From Paenibacillus hunanensis (lineage in GTDB: Bacteria; Bacillota; Bacilli; Paenibacillales; Paenibacillaceae): DNA of 64,000 bases. Below the pieces are notes generated by a model. That model made no database searches and was not told the origin of the DNA. It saw only the letters and a list, made by a program, of their open reading frames with translations. The stretch lies in contig NZ_BMMB01000008.1 in the NCBI RefSeq assembly GCF_014645615.1, positions 1-64,000 of the forward strand. The letters run 5' to 3'. A program made the translations under genes and the position numbers. Positions 18,894 to 27,760 of this stretch are shown piece after piece (the first letter of the stretch is position 1; every line of letters starts with the position of its first letter).

Positions 18894-19427
18894 TTAAGCA
18901 GCTCTATGATCCGGTGCAGGTGCGGTAGGTGTGCCGCCGTCATGTTTGGGGTGATGTTTGAACACATGTGCTTTCAAGTAAGGCAGCACCCAGCGATCCA
19001 GACCGATGCGACCAGCATTGGCACCAGCAACGACGATGAAGATTTCGAGCAGGATCAGGTACGGGTTGGTGCTGATTGTACCCGAGAACAGGAAGGCGAA
19101 GTTCATCACCATACCCATCAATGCAGCGACTGTAGTGAAGGTACCGAGGATCAAGCCCAGACCGACCAGGAATTCACCGACTGGAACCAGGATATTGAAC
19201 AGCTCTACATTAGGAAGAGCAAAATGCTGTAGGAAGCCTGCCCATGCCGCTTTCACGACGGGCTTGTCACCTGTGCTGAGCGTGATGGCATTGGTAAGGA
19301 AGCCTGTAGCATCGAAGCCACCTGTCAGCTTACCCCAGCCGCCATGGATCCATTGAAAGCCGACGTAGAAACGGAGAACAGTTAATAACCACATTGCAAC
19401 TTTGTTTTGTCTGAGCCATGTATTCAT
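18894..19427 (-). CDS. DoxX-family membrane protein
   Basis: Four-helix integral membrane protein of the DoxX family (thiosulfate:quinone oxidoreductase subunit-like; most bacterial members are uncharacterised). The 177-residue product shows hydrophobic segments near residues 10-25, 75-95 and 98-120, and around 125-140. It has the family GGWGKL motif and a His-rich, basic tail (HVFKHHPKHDGG). ATG 19427 follows AAGGAGTG; the frame extends to 19469 without a site. Role in the cell unknown. Confidence 0.88.
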   Translation of the reverse strand: MNTWLRQNKVAMWLLTVLRFYVGFQWIHGGWGKLTGGFDATGFLTNAITLSTGDKPVVKAAWAGFLQHFALPNVELFNILVPVGEFLVGLGLILGTFTTVAALMGMVMNFAFLFSGTISTNPYLILLEIFIVVAGANAGRIGLDRWVLPYLKAHVFKHHPKHDGGTPTAPAPDHRAA

Positions 19428-19768
19428 GATTGATACACTCCTTGAATAATGTATTGTGTGCCTGCTCATGCAGGCGGTTATTCATAATGAACAGTATGGT
19501 TGCAGTCAGCTTCCCGTTGGCTGTGTATCGGGTAGGTGCTTGATCTTATGGGGATCAGCTGCTGCTATCTCTTTGGCTATGGGATGATCATCTCTTCCAT
19601 GGCTTTAGTTTAAAATAAAACTAAAATTTAATATGTGACAAAAATCACAATCTACATTAAAAATTAAAATAAATTTGCGTATACCTGAAAGTGAGGCATT
19701 GTAGCGAGCGTATCTCATATGCTGGCGCTTTACGAGTGATATGAAGAACACGCAGAGCAATCGGCTAT
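19428..19768. other. AT-rich intergenic region
   Basis: Upstream of the doxX-like gene. It contains a small inverted repeat near 19460-19480 (GCCTGC/GCAGGC) and a very AT-rich tract at 19600-19680. No gene or terminator is recognised. Confidence 0.4.
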
Positions 19769-20005
19769 TCAGCGAGATTGCTGCTTGCGCTGTGCATTCC
19801 ATTTTTCCAGGCGTTCCAGTATAAAATAAATCCATACCGCCACTGCGATATAACAGGCAAGATTGACAAGATAGCGAAGGATATTGCCCGTGCTGAACCA
19901 GCCTTCTGCGAGATTGTATTGCAAAAAGGCAATCTGCTTAAAGCTCCAGTTACCGATAACATTAGACAGTAAAAATGCCAGAATGAATTTGCGTAGTACC
20001 TTCAC
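19769..20005 (-). CDS. Small two-helix membrane protein, unknown
   Basis: Seventy-eight residues beginning MKVLRKFILAFLLSNVIGNW, with two hydrophobic segments (about 7-20 and 45-63) and a Lys/Arg/Gln-rich tail. GTG 20005 is chosen because AAGGAGG sits 9 nt upstream; longer in-frame versions lack a site. I do not recognise the family. It is divergent from the neighbouring nucleotidyltransferase gene. Confidence 0.65.
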   Translation of the reverse strand: MKVLRKFILAFLLSNVIGNWSFKQIAFLQYNLAEGWFSTGNILRYLVNLACYIAVAVWIYFILERLEKWNAQRKQQSR

Positions 20006-20204
20006 AGTGATCGCCTCCTTGCAAATAGGAATACGATGAGTATAGCATGGTGTTAATCGTTTACCCGTATGGCTGTGCTGTGAATAGAACAGATTGGATA
20101 TCCTGAGAACATCTATATTGAAATAAGCAGACAGTATTGTACGTAGTGGGATAGGAGAGCTAGCCTTTGATCCAACCACGTTCAATACCAAAGGAGACGA
20201 GATC

Positions 20205-21080
20205 ATGCGAAGTGAGCAGCAGATGATGGGGCTTATTATCGAAACGGCTGAACGCAACCCTCATATTCGAGCTGTAGCGATGAACGGATCGAGAGTGAAT
20301 CCAGCTGCGCCGAAGGATATTTTTCAGGATTATGATATTGTGTATCTGGTTGATACGTTAGAGCCATTTGTTAGCGATCATCGCTGGGTTGAGAGGTTTG
20401 GCGAGCAGATCATGATGCAGATGCCGGATCAAAGTGAGCTGCCTCTGCATGAAGACATGGTCAAATATATGTATTTGATGCAGCTAGCGGATGGGAATCG
20501 GATTGATCTGCGGCTACAGCGAATCGACCGCTGGCGCGAGTATGTGGATGAGGATCGTCTGACAGTGGTTTTACTGGATAAGGATGGCATACTGCCACAG
20601 CTTGCCGTGCCAGATGATCGAGAGTACTGGGTGAAGCGTCCGACTGCGGAGGATTTTGCTGGATGCTGTAATGAGTTCTGGTGGGTATCCACCTATATTG
20701 CCAAAGGATTATGGCGGCAGGAGCTGCTCTATGCGCTCGATCAGCTCAATCGCTATGTGCGCCCGATGCTGGAGCAGATGCTATGCTGGCAGGCTGGCAG
20801 TGAGCATCAGTTTCAGATCAATACAGGTAAAAGCGGCAAATACTTGCCGCACTATCTGGAGCAATCTACGTTGGTAAGACTGCTCGCTACGTATCCTCAA
20901 GCGGATAGCGAAGCGATCTGGCAGTCTGTGTTTGTCATGATGGAGCTATTCGACGAGCGTGCGCGCCTGATGGCAGAGCGTCTGGGTTATATGTACGATG
21001 ATGGAGAGGCGCAGCGTGTTCGTGCTCATATGTTGCATGTGTATCGATTGCCTGTAGATACGCCTCAGATATATGAATGA
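20205..21080 (+). CDS. Aminoglycoside 6-adenylyltransferase-like protein (ANT(6)/AadK family)
   Basis: Transfers AMP to the 6-hydroxyl of streptomycin in characterised relatives; chromosomal Bacillus AadK gives low-level resistance. The 291-residue protein has the nucleotidyltransferase core: MNGSRVNP near residue 26 and DYDIVYLV near 44, with the metal-binding acidic pair. A further acidic strand reads GNRIDLRLQRI near 100. The C-terminal part is helical. ATG follows AAAGGAGACGAG. Single gene, no mobile element nearby, so probably intrinsic. Confidence 0.9.
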   Translation: MRSEQQMMGLIIETAERNPHIRAVAMNGSRVNPAAPKDIFQDYDIVYLVDTLEPFVSDHRWVERFGEQIMMQMPDQSELPLHEDMVKYMYLMQLADGNRIDLRLQRIDRWREYVDEDRLTVVLLDKDGILPQLAVPDDREYWVKRPTAEDFAGCCNEFWWVSTYIAKGLWRQELLYALDQLNRYVRPMLEQMLCWQAGSEHQFQINTGKSGKYLPHYLEQSTLVRLLATYPQADSEAIWQSVFVMMELFDERARLMAERLGYMYDDGEAQRVRAHMLHVYRLPVDTPQIYE

Positions 21081-21276
21081 ATAGCATACAGGCTTGTTAT
21101 AGGCATTATTCATGGGGGTGCACAGGCTGAGCATCATTCCAGCAGGAGCGTTAAGGTCGGCAATTCGATCTCATCACCAGGCGCTGCCTGAGTACGCGTA
21201 ATAGGGAGATACGCACGATGGTATGAATCGGTAAGTGTTATAGCGATTGATGCGAATATCGTTCATTCATCATTAT

Positions 21277-22332
21277 CTATAGCTTACGCCCGGCAGATCG
21301 ACCAGCCTGCTGATAGCCGTTCATAATCTCTCTCAGTCGATTGCTATGCAAAATGCTCTCTGCTAGCGACTGCTCTAGCGCAGCTGTAGCTCGAATGCGT
21401 TCCGCAATAAGGCTTAGTAGCGGCTCTCGCTGTACGCGCGGTTCAAAGCTGTGTACATAGCTCTTGCGAATCAGCGTCCAGCTACGAACTGTTTCGTTAA
21501 AGGCAGCTGTAATCTGCTCCATAAAAGAATCCTTTGCATCACGCTTCTGTTCAAGCAGCTGTAAGAACTGCATTCTAGCCTGCACAATATACAGGAGCTC
21601 CAGATTAAGCGGACTCATATCAGCAGCACTGTGTAGCGGTTGCTCAGCAGCGAGACGATCCAGCTCGATCCAGCCATCTGCCATATTTCGCATCGAATCA
21701 AATGCTGAATACGCTTCATCGCCAAGCCCTAGATTGGCAGTAGCACGGCGTGTAAGCACCTCGTACAGAGTAGGTAGCTGTGCAGGCTGGCTGTACTGGT
21801 CGTGATTGGGACGCAGTGTTAGCAGATCACCAGCAAAGCCAAGACTAAAATCACTTACCGTCTGCGCCTGATGATACGTCATATACGCTACATCGGTGCA
21901 GAACAGATGATTCGTCAGATCATCATAACCTGTAATCAGGTAAAAATGAGGTCTGTGCAGTCTACCATAATCAGCAGGGAACCATGAACAACGGTAGGTA
22001 TCACCCTTCACCAGTACCGGATGCCCTTGAGCAAGCTCGATGCGAATCATCGCTAACGCTTCTTCCGCAGGCAAATACCGTTCCATTCGGTAATCCAGAC
22101 GTGTCCATTTCAAAATCTGGTCATAGGAGGTATTGTACAATACGGATTCCTGACCGAGCGATGGAATCGCCTTGCTTCCATGCTCTGTGAAGCAGGGAAA
22201 TGTCCATGCATCGGCAAAAGCATACATATAATCGCTGCTAAAATGCGCGGCAGCGCTTGCCACATTGCCGGTCAGACTCGACCAATCGAAGCCCTGAAGT
22301 GGTTGGAGCGGAATTCGATGGGATTGGGGCAT
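21277..22332 (-). CDS. BtrH-N-like (papain-fold) protein
   Basis: The middle of this 351-residue protein resembles the BtrH N-terminal domain (butirosin acyltransferase family, cysteine-protease fold). It shows FPCFTEHG near residue 46, GHPVLVKGDTYRCSWFP near 103-119, and HRPHFYLITGYDD near 125-140, giving possible Cys, His and Asp catalytic positions. The C-terminal half is all-helical. Relatives sit in peptide or aminoglycoside biosynthesis clusters, but none is present here, so the substrate is unknown. ATG follows AAGGAGTG. Divergent from htpG. Confidence 0.6.
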   Translation of the reverse strand: MPQSHRIPLQPLQGFDWSSLTGNVASAAAHFSSDYMYAFADAWTFPCFTEHGSKAIPSLGQESVLYNTSYDQILKWTRLDYRMERYLPAEEALAMIRIELAQGHPVLVKGDTYRCSWFPADYGRLHRPHFYLITGYDDLTNHLFCTDVAYMTYHQAQTVSDFSLGFAGDLLTLRPNHDQYSQPAQLPTLYEVLTRRATANLGLGDEAYSAFDSMRNMADGWIELDRLAAEQPLHSAADMSPLNLELLYIVQARMQFLQLLEQKRDAKDSFMEQITAAFNETVRSWTLIRKSYVHSFEPRVQREPLLSLIAERIRATAALEQSLAESILHSNRLREIMNGYQQAGRSAGRKL

Positions 22333-22521
22333 GACCTTTCACTCCTTCGATATACCGAGCCAGCGATATGCTGGTTAGCGGCTGGATAATTGTAAGTTCG
22401 ACCATTAAGAATAGTATATAATAGTTCAGTTAGTGAGAAAAGCACGTTCTCCATGTAAATAATATACATATCATCCAGCTGTATCACGGTTGAAGTACAG
22501 ATGAATGACTCGGTTTGAACA

Positions 22522-22550
22522 TTGACATGGAAATTGGGAATATGTTATAT
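22522..22550 (+). promoter_or_regulatory. Sigma-A promoter of htpG
   Basis: TTGACA (22522-22527), 17 bp, TTATAT (22545-22550). Transcription would start near 22557, just ahead of the CIRCE element. Confidence 0.8.
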
Positions 22551-22561
22551 AAAAGATAGGT

Positions 22562-22588
22562 TTAGCACTCGATAGTGAAGAGTGCTAA
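22562..22588 (+). promoter_or_regulatory. CIRCE operator (HrcA binding site)
   Basis: TTAGCACTC-N9-GAGTGCTAA, a perfect match to the CIRCE consensus, located at about +5 to +31 of the predicted htpG transcript. HrcA represses promoters carrying this element until heat or misfolded protein titrates GroEL. Confidence 0.95.
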
Positions 22589-22710
22589 TATGAAGGAAGT
22601 CTATATACGTGCAGATGGTAGCAGCCTGTAGGACAGGGAGCCGATCGATATGCACGAAGGCAAGGCACACATACATTCATTTACTTAATGGAGAGGGGAA
22701 TAATACGACC

Positions 22711-24612
22711 ATGACCAAAAAGCAATTTCAGGCTGAATCCAAGCGCCTGCTGGAAATGATGATTAACTCCATTTACACCCATCGCGAAATCTTTCTGCGT
22801 GAGCTGATCTCCAATGCCAGCGACGCAATTGACAAAATCTATTACAAAACATTAACTGACGACAGCCTCACCTTCCACAAGGAAGATTACTACGTCAAAA
22901 TCAAGCCAAACAAAGAAACACGTACCCTGACCATTTCCGATACAGGGATTGGTATGACGGCTGAAGAACTGGAAAACAATCTCGGTATTATCGCGAAGAG
23001 TGGCTCCCTTGCCTTTAAAAAGGAAAATCAGGCGCAGGACGGTCACAATATCATCGGTCAATTCGGTGTCGGCTTCTATGCTGCCTTTATGGTTGCAGAT
23101 GAAGTAACCGTCATCACGCGTGCACTGGGCAGTGACCAGGCGTACAAATGGCATTCCGAAGGTGCAGATGGCTACACCATCGAGCCGACCGACAAAGAAA
23201 CTGTCGGTACAGATATCATCCTCAGCATCAAGGAAAACACCGAGGATGACCAGTACGACGAGTATCTGGATGAGTACCGTCTGCGCAATATTGTGAAGAA
23301 ATATTCTGACTTTATCCGCTATCCGATCAAGATGGATGTGACGAGTAGCCGTCCAGCCGAGAAGGCTGAGGACGCAGCAGAAGACGCACAGCCGGAATAT
23401 GTAGAATATACCGAAGAACAGACGATCAACAGCATGATTCCAATCTGGCGTAAAAATAAAAGCGAGCTGACCGACGAGGACTACAACAACTTCTATCAAG
23501 AGAAGCGTTATGGCTTCGATAAGCCGCTCAAGCATCTGCATATTAGTGCAGACGGCGCAGTTGTCTACAATGCAATCCTGTTTATTCCTGAAAATACACC
23601 GTTTGATTACTACACCAAGGAATATGAAAAAGGGCTGGAGCTGTATTCCAACGGCGTGCTGATCATGGACAAATGCGGTGATCTGCTGCCAGATTACTTT
23701 AGCTTTGTCAAAGGGATGGTCGATTCCGAGGATCTGTCTCTGAACATCTCGCGTGAGCTGCTACAGCATGACCGTCAGCTCAAGCTAATTGCTAAAAACA
23801 TTAAAAACAAAATCAAATCCCAGCTGCAAAGCATGATCAAGGACGAGCGCGATAGCTATGAGAAGTTCTACCAATCGTTCGGTCGTCAATTGAAGTTCGG
23901 TGTATACAATGACTATGGTATGCACAAGGACGATCTACAGGATCTGATCATGTTCTATTCCTCCAAGGAGAAAAAGCTCGTTACACTGGCGGAGTATGTA
24001 TCTCGTATGCCAGAAGAGCAGAAGTATATCTACTATGCAGCTGGCGATTCGATCGAGCGCATCGAGAAGCTGCCACAAACCGAAATGGTTGCCGATAAAG
24101 GCTATGAAATTATGTATCTGACCGATGATATCGATGAGTTCGCGATCAAAATCATCAGTGCGTACAAAGAAAAAGAATTCAAGTCTGTATCCAGTGGCGA
24201 TCTGGGCATTGAGCCAGACGAGAAGGACGAAGCGGCAGAAGCGGAACAGAACGAAAGCCAAGAGCTATTCACAGCGATGAAGGACGTACTGGGCGGTAAA
24301 GTCAAAGACGTACGCGCATCCAAACGCCTCAAATCGCATCCAGTCTGCCTCACTTCGGAAGGCGAGCTGTCGATCGAAATGGAGAAAATTCTGCAAATGA
24401 TGCCAAACAGCCAGGATGTAAAAGCGGAAAAAGTGCTGGAAATTAACATCAACCACGATGTATTCCAATCGCTGAAAAAGGCACATGAGAGCGATAGCGA
24501 GAAGCTGGGACTTTACACGAACCTGCTGTACAACCAGGCGCTATTGATCGAGGGACTGCCACTGCAAGATCCGGTTGAGTTTACGAATGATATTTGTAAA
24601 GTGATGGTGTAA
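22711..24612 (+). CDS. htpG: HtpG (bacterial Hsp90 chaperone)
   Basis: ATP-dependent homodimeric chaperone. The 633-residue protein has the GHKL ATP-binding domain with ELISNASDAIDKIYY near residue 27, DTGIGMT near 80 and GQFGVGFYAAF near 119. The middle domain follows (IPIWRKNKSELTDEDY..) and then the C-terminal dimerisation domain. ATG 22711 is the usual family start (MTKKQFQAESKRLLEMM); GGAGAGGGG is 12 nt upstream. The frame is open to 22609, but that part has no family similarity. It sits behind a CIRCE element and ends in its own terminator. Confidence 0.97.
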   Translation: MTKKQFQAESKRLLEMMINSIYTHREIFLRELISNASDAIDKIYYKTLTDDSLTFHKEDYYVKIKPNKETRTLTISDTGIGMTAEELENNLGIIAKSGSLAFKKENQAQDGHNIIGQFGVGFYAAFMVADEVTVITRALGSDQAYKWHSEGADGYTIEPTDKETVGTDIILSIKENTEDDQYDEYLDEYRLRNIVKKYSDFIRYPIKMDVTSSRPAEKAEDAAEDAQPEYVEYTEEQTINSMIPIWRKNKSELTDEDYNNFYQEKRYGFDKPLKHLHISADGAVVYNAILFIPENTPFDYYTKEYEKGLELYSNGVLIMDKCGDLLPDYFSFVKGMVDSEDLSLNISRELLQHDRQLKLIAKNIKNKIKSQLQSMIKDERDSYEKFYQSFGRQLKFGVYNDYGMHKDDLQDLIMFYSSKEKKLVTLAEYVSRMPEEQKYIYYAAGDSIERIEKLPQTEMVADKGYEIMYLTDDIDEFAIKIISAYKEKEFKSVSSGDLGIEPDEKDEAAEAEQNESQELFTAMKDVLGGKVKDVRASKRLKSHPVCLTSEGELSIEMEKILQMMPNSQDVKAEKVLEININHDVFQSLKKAHESDSEKLGLYTNLLYNQALLIEGLPLQDPVEFTNDICKVMV

Positions 24613-24640
24613 GCATAGAGGCAGCTCAGGCTGTCAGGCA

Positions 24641-24675
24641 AAAGCCGGATACCGTAATAGGTACCCGGCTTTTTG
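24641..24675 (+). terminator. htpG terminator
   Basis: AAAGCCGGATACC and GGTACCCGGCTTTTT form a stem with one mismatch, 28 nt after the stop codon. Confidence 0.9.
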
Positions 24676-24866
24676 CTATGAAAAAATATAAAGGGGTGCT
24701 GAATTAAACTATATTTTGTAGAGAGTTAATAGTTCGCCAGTAACTTTTTGAAGCAATATTTGTGTACATTTCTGGATATTGGTCTAGACTAATGGATATG
24801 AATAAAGCTTCTAACAGAACATATGAAATAAAGTCATCGCACAATACATGCAGGAGTGTGATAAAT

Positions 24867-25475
24867 ATGAACGTGATGCTACCCGCAACGACAAACGCTT
24901 CTCCTGTACTGACTGATTCGTACTGGCAAGCGATCGTTCAAAATGATGAACGGCATGATGGAGAGTTTTTTTATAGTGTCAAAACGACGAACATCTTCTG
25001 CCGTCCGTCTTGCAAATCGCGGGTACCGAATCGTAAAAATGTCCGTCTATTTACTACCGTTCAACACGCCATGCAAGCGGGCTTTCAGGCGTGTAAGCGA
25101 TGCTGTCCCGATCAACTGCAATCTCCGCAGGAGCAGTGGGTCGAAGAGATTGTACAGCTGATCGACCAATACTTCTGGGACGATCTGAAGCTGGAGGAGC
25201 TGTCCCGGCTGGCGAGTGGAAGCCCATTTCATCTGCAACGCTCCTTTCGCCATATGAAAGGCTACACACCCGCACAGTATGTGCAGACTGTGCGAATACG
25301 CGAAGCGGAAAAGCTATTATTGACGACGACACAGAGCGTATCGCAAATCGGTATGCAGGTAGGACTCGACAATCCGTCCTATTTTGCCACATTATTCAAA
25401 CAAAAGACTGGCTTCACGCCAACTGCTTATCGTCAGCAGCATCTGACTTCGGTACAGAATGAAGCCGCAAGATAA
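24867..25475 (+). CDS. adaA: AdaA: methylphosphotriester-DNA methyltransferase / AraC-type activator
   Basis: Senses alkylated DNA by taking a methyl group from a phosphotriester onto a zinc-bound Cys, then activates repair genes. The 202-residue protein has the N-terminal zinc domain with Cys45, Cys49, Cys76 and Cys79 (IFCRPSC and ACKRCC), followed by an AraC helix-turn-helix pair from about residue 95. ATG 24867 follows AGGAGTG; the in-frame start at 24762 has no site. In Bacillus adaA is usually paired with adaB, an O6-methylguanine methyltransferase; that partner is not adjacent here. Confidence 0.93.
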   Translation: MNVMLPATTNASPVLTDSYWQAIVQNDERHDGEFFYSVKTTNIFCRPSCKSRVPNRKNVRLFTTVQHAMQAGFQACKRCCPDQLQSPQEQWVEEIVQLIDQYFWDDLKLEELSRLASGSPFHLQRSFRHMKGYTPAQYVQTVRIREAEKLLLTTTQSVSQIGMQVGLDNPSYFATLFKQKTGFTPTAYRQQHLTSVQNEAAR

Positions 25476-25543
25476 CAAAAGAAGCGCATCCCTCCGTGAT
25501 CTATACTATGTTCATAATACGGAGCACAGAGAGGGGCATCTTC

Positions 25544-26170
25544 ATGCATCAGACGATTCAGCCGCAAATTTTATATTTTGGTACACCTGTCGTAATCATC
25601 AGTACAATCAACCCGGACGGTACGCCGAATATCGCACCGATTTCATCGATCTGGTGGATGAATCAATCGTGTATGATTGGCATGTCGAGTCGTTCACAAA
25701 CGATTGCCAATCTCAAAAGGGAACAGCAATGTACGATCAATCTAGCGTCTGCCGATTTGGTTCATGCCGTCGACCGATTGGCGTTGACGACAGGCTTGTC
25801 TCCTGTGCCTGAATATAAGCAAAGCATGGGGTATGTGTACGTACCGGATAAGTTCGAGCATGCTGGTTTGACACCGGTGGCATCCCAGACGGTGCAGCCG
25901 CCTTGCATACAGGAATGCCCGGTGCAAATGGAAGCTTTGCTGGAGCAGTCGTATGTATTTGATGCAAAAAGTGGCGGACATCTATGCGCTGCTGAGCTGA
26001 AAATCAATCGCATTCACATCGAGGAAGCGTTGCTAAATGATCGGCAGCGCATTGTCGCCGAGCGCTGGCATCCGCTTATTATGAATTTTTGTGAGTTTTT
26101 TACGACAGGCACGACGATTTATCCTTCCCGACTGGCAGAGCCATTTACCAAACAATACTATAGTTCTTGA
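25544..26170 (+). CDS. FMN-binding split-barrel flavoprotein (flavin reductase-like)
   Basis: Likely binds FMN; family members reduce flavins or oxidise small molecules. The 208-residue product has the split-barrel pattern near the N-terminus (TPVVIISTINPDGTPNIAPI, residues 13-32), then SRSQTIANLKREQQCTINL, an arrangement seen in the DIM6/NTAB group. A CIQECPVQMEALLE segment lies near 125. ATG 25544 follows GAGAGGGG. The 68-nt gap after adaA allows cotranscription, so this may be a DNA-damage-induced partner (inference). Confidence 0.8.
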   Translation: MHQTIQPQILYFGTPVVIISTINPDGTPNIAPISSIWWMNQSCMIGMSSRSQTIANLKREQQCTINLASADLVHAVDRLALTTGLSPVPEYKQSMGYVYVPDKFEHAGLTPVASQTVQPPCIQECPVQMEALLEQSYVFDAKSGGHLCAAELKINRIHIEEALLNDRQRIVAERWHPLIMNFCEFFTTGTTIYPSRLAEPFTKQYYSS

Positions 26171-26250
26171 GATATTCACTGTCATGGATGAGATGAACTA
26201 TCATCGATCAAATGCACGATACGCATGAATACAATCACCAGTCATCCAAA

Positions 26251-26288
26251 GCTTACTTTCCTCATAACGAGGAGAGTAAGCTTTTTTT
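26251..26288 (+). terminator. Terminator after the flavoprotein gene
   Basis: GCTTACTTTCCTC (26251-26263) pairs with GAGGAGAGTAAGC (26269-26281), followed by seven T. Confidence 0.9.
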
Positions 26289-26332
26289 GATTACGATCTG
26301 AACTTTTTTGATAATAAAATATTAAATTTACA

Positions 26333-26351
26333 GACAATGATAATTTTTTAC
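26333..26351. promoter_or_regulatory. Fur-box-like sequence 1 (candidate)
   Basis: GACAATGATAATTTTTTAC matches 14 of 19 positions of GATAATGATAATCATTATC, including the AATGATAAT core. In an AT-rich region such matches can arise by chance. Confidence 0.35.
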
Positions 26352-26516
26352 CAAAATCAACATATGGCTTAATATCATTTTGACACTTCACCCGTAGTAT
26401 TGGACATGCAGGTAGCGACAACGTATTTACAAACCCTACATAATCTCAATCCACATCCAGTTTCCACTTCTATGGCTGTCTGTTAACTGCAAAGGCAATC
26501 ATGCGTTGTTCATTTC

Positions 26517-26535
26517 GAAGTTAATTATCATTATT
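26517..26535. promoter_or_regulatory. Fur-box-like sequence 2 (candidate)
   Basis: The minus strand reads AATAATGATAATTAACTTC, 14 of 19 consensus positions with an 11-bp uninterrupted match. It lies directly before the ribosome binding site of the substrate-binding protein gene. Confidence 0.4.
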
Positions 26536-26548
26536 CCAGGAGGAATTT

Positions 26549-27760
26549 ATGAACAGAACATTCAAAGGGAAATCTCCACTTCAAAGGAAATCTTCATTTG
26601 GTAAAGCTGGAGCGAGCGGCTTGCTCTCGCTACTCCTCGTTCCGGCATTGTTATTATCCGCATGTGGGAACAGCACCGACTCTCCCGTTGCGAATGGACA
26701 GGCAGCCCCGGCGCAGACGAGCACAAACGATTCGGTCGATGCACTTTACGCACAGGCTAAGCAAGAAGGCAAAGTCGTTGTGTATTCCACCTCCGGTCGT
26801 GCCAATGATGCAGCCGAAACCTTTATGAAAAAGTATCCAGGTGTGAAGGTCGAGGTGAGCAAGGTCAAATCCGATCAGATGATGGACAAGGTGACCAATG
26901 AGCAGGACGCCGGACAATTCAATCCCGATGTGATCATCACCAAGGAAGTGAGCGGCGCGGTTGGCAAAGAAATGGTCGAGCAAGGCAGATACGTCAAATA
27001 CTTGCCAGACGATATCGCTCCAACTGTCGACGAGCCTTACCGCACACAGGCACCAGGCTATGCCAACTATGTCGAGTTCCGTACGATCTTTTACAATACC
27101 GATCATTACAAGCAAATCCCTGTCACCAACTGGTGGGATCTGACGACACCTGCCTTCAAAAATAAAGTCTACGTCGCCGATCCACTCAGCTCTCCGGCAT
27201 TTATGGATTTGTTCACCACGATGGTCATCCATAGCGACGACATGGCAGCTGCCTACAAAGAAAAGTTCGGTAAGGATATCGATCTGCAAGGTGAAGAAAA
27301 TGCAGGCTATGCCTTTATCCATCAGCTATTCGCTAACGGTCTAACCGTGCTCAAGGGTAGTGACGATGTGCTCGACGCCATCGGCAAAACATCCAGCGAC
27401 GCCGTAGGCATCGCCGTCTCTGGCGACGTATCCAAAGTCGAAGAAAAAGGCTGGCATGTCCAACCAATCTACGACATCAAGCCCAAAACATCCGTACCCG
27501 ACGCAGGCTACCTGTATCTCGCCAAGCAAGCTCCACACGAAGCCGCCGGCAAACTATTCATCCGCTGGATGATGGGCGAAGAAGACGGCAAAGGCGCAGG
27601 CATGGAACCATTCAACGAAGTCGGCTCCTGGGTCCCACGCTCCAACGTCACAACCCAAAACCCGTTAGGCTTCGAAAAGCTCAACCTCTGGAACTTCGAC
27701 GCCGACACCCTCTACATGACCTCCCCCAAAGTCCGCGATTTCTGGATCAAACAGAAGTAG
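26549..27760 (+). CDS. ABC transporter substrate-binding lipoprotein (iron / hexose-phosphate AfuA-like class)
   Basis: Captures the ligand outside the membrane. The 403-residue protein has a lipobox LSAC with the lipidated Cys at 39, then a low-complexity linker. The extracellular binding domain starts KVVVYSTSGRANDAAETFMK, typical of the class I ferric-ion group (FbpA/FutA/AfuA). The ligand is undecided: characterised relatives bind Fe3+ or sugar phosphates. ATG follows CAGGAGGAATTT. The last third uses markedly C-ending codons. It is separated from the permease gene by 604 nt. Confidence 0.85.
   Translation: MNRTFKGKSPLQRKSSFGKAGASGLLSLLLVPALLLSACGNSTDSPVANGQAAPAQTSTNDSVDALYAQAKQEGKVVVYSTSGRANDAAETFMKKYPGVKVEVSKVKSDQMMDKVTNEQDAGQFNPDVIITKEVSGAVGKEMVEQGRYVKYLPDDIAPTVDEPYRTQAPGYANYVEFRTIFYNTDHYKQIPVTNWWDLTTPAFKNKVYVADPLSSPAFMDLFTTMVIHSDDMAAAYKEKFGKDIDLQGEENAGYAFIHQLFANGLTVLKGSDDVLDAIGKTSSDAVGIAVSGDVSKVEEKGWHVQPIYDIKPKTSVPDAGYLYLAKQAPHEAAGKLFIRWMMGEEDGKGAGMEPFNEVGSWVPRSNVTTQNPLGFEKLNLWNFDADTLYMTSPKVRDFWIKQK

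Larger units (their letters stand above)
26171..26548. other. Regulatory region before the ABC importer
   Basis: Contains the terminator at 26251-26288, two Fur-box-like sequences (26333-26351 and 26517-26535) and a TTGACA hexamer at 26380-26385 without a good -10. No gene. Confidence 0.5.

Noticed and set aside
20205..21080. Possible acquired resistance gene
   Set aside because: No integrase, transposase or flanking repeat, and composition like its neighbours; more likely an intrinsic chromosomal AadK-type gene.
22852..23541. 229-codon minus-strand frame inside htpG
   Set aside because: Antisense shadow of a highly conserved gene; hydrophobic composition is a by-product of codon bias.
26380..26408. 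TTGACA as promoter of the ABC importer operon
   Set aside because: No acceptable -10 hexamer at 16-18 bp spacing.
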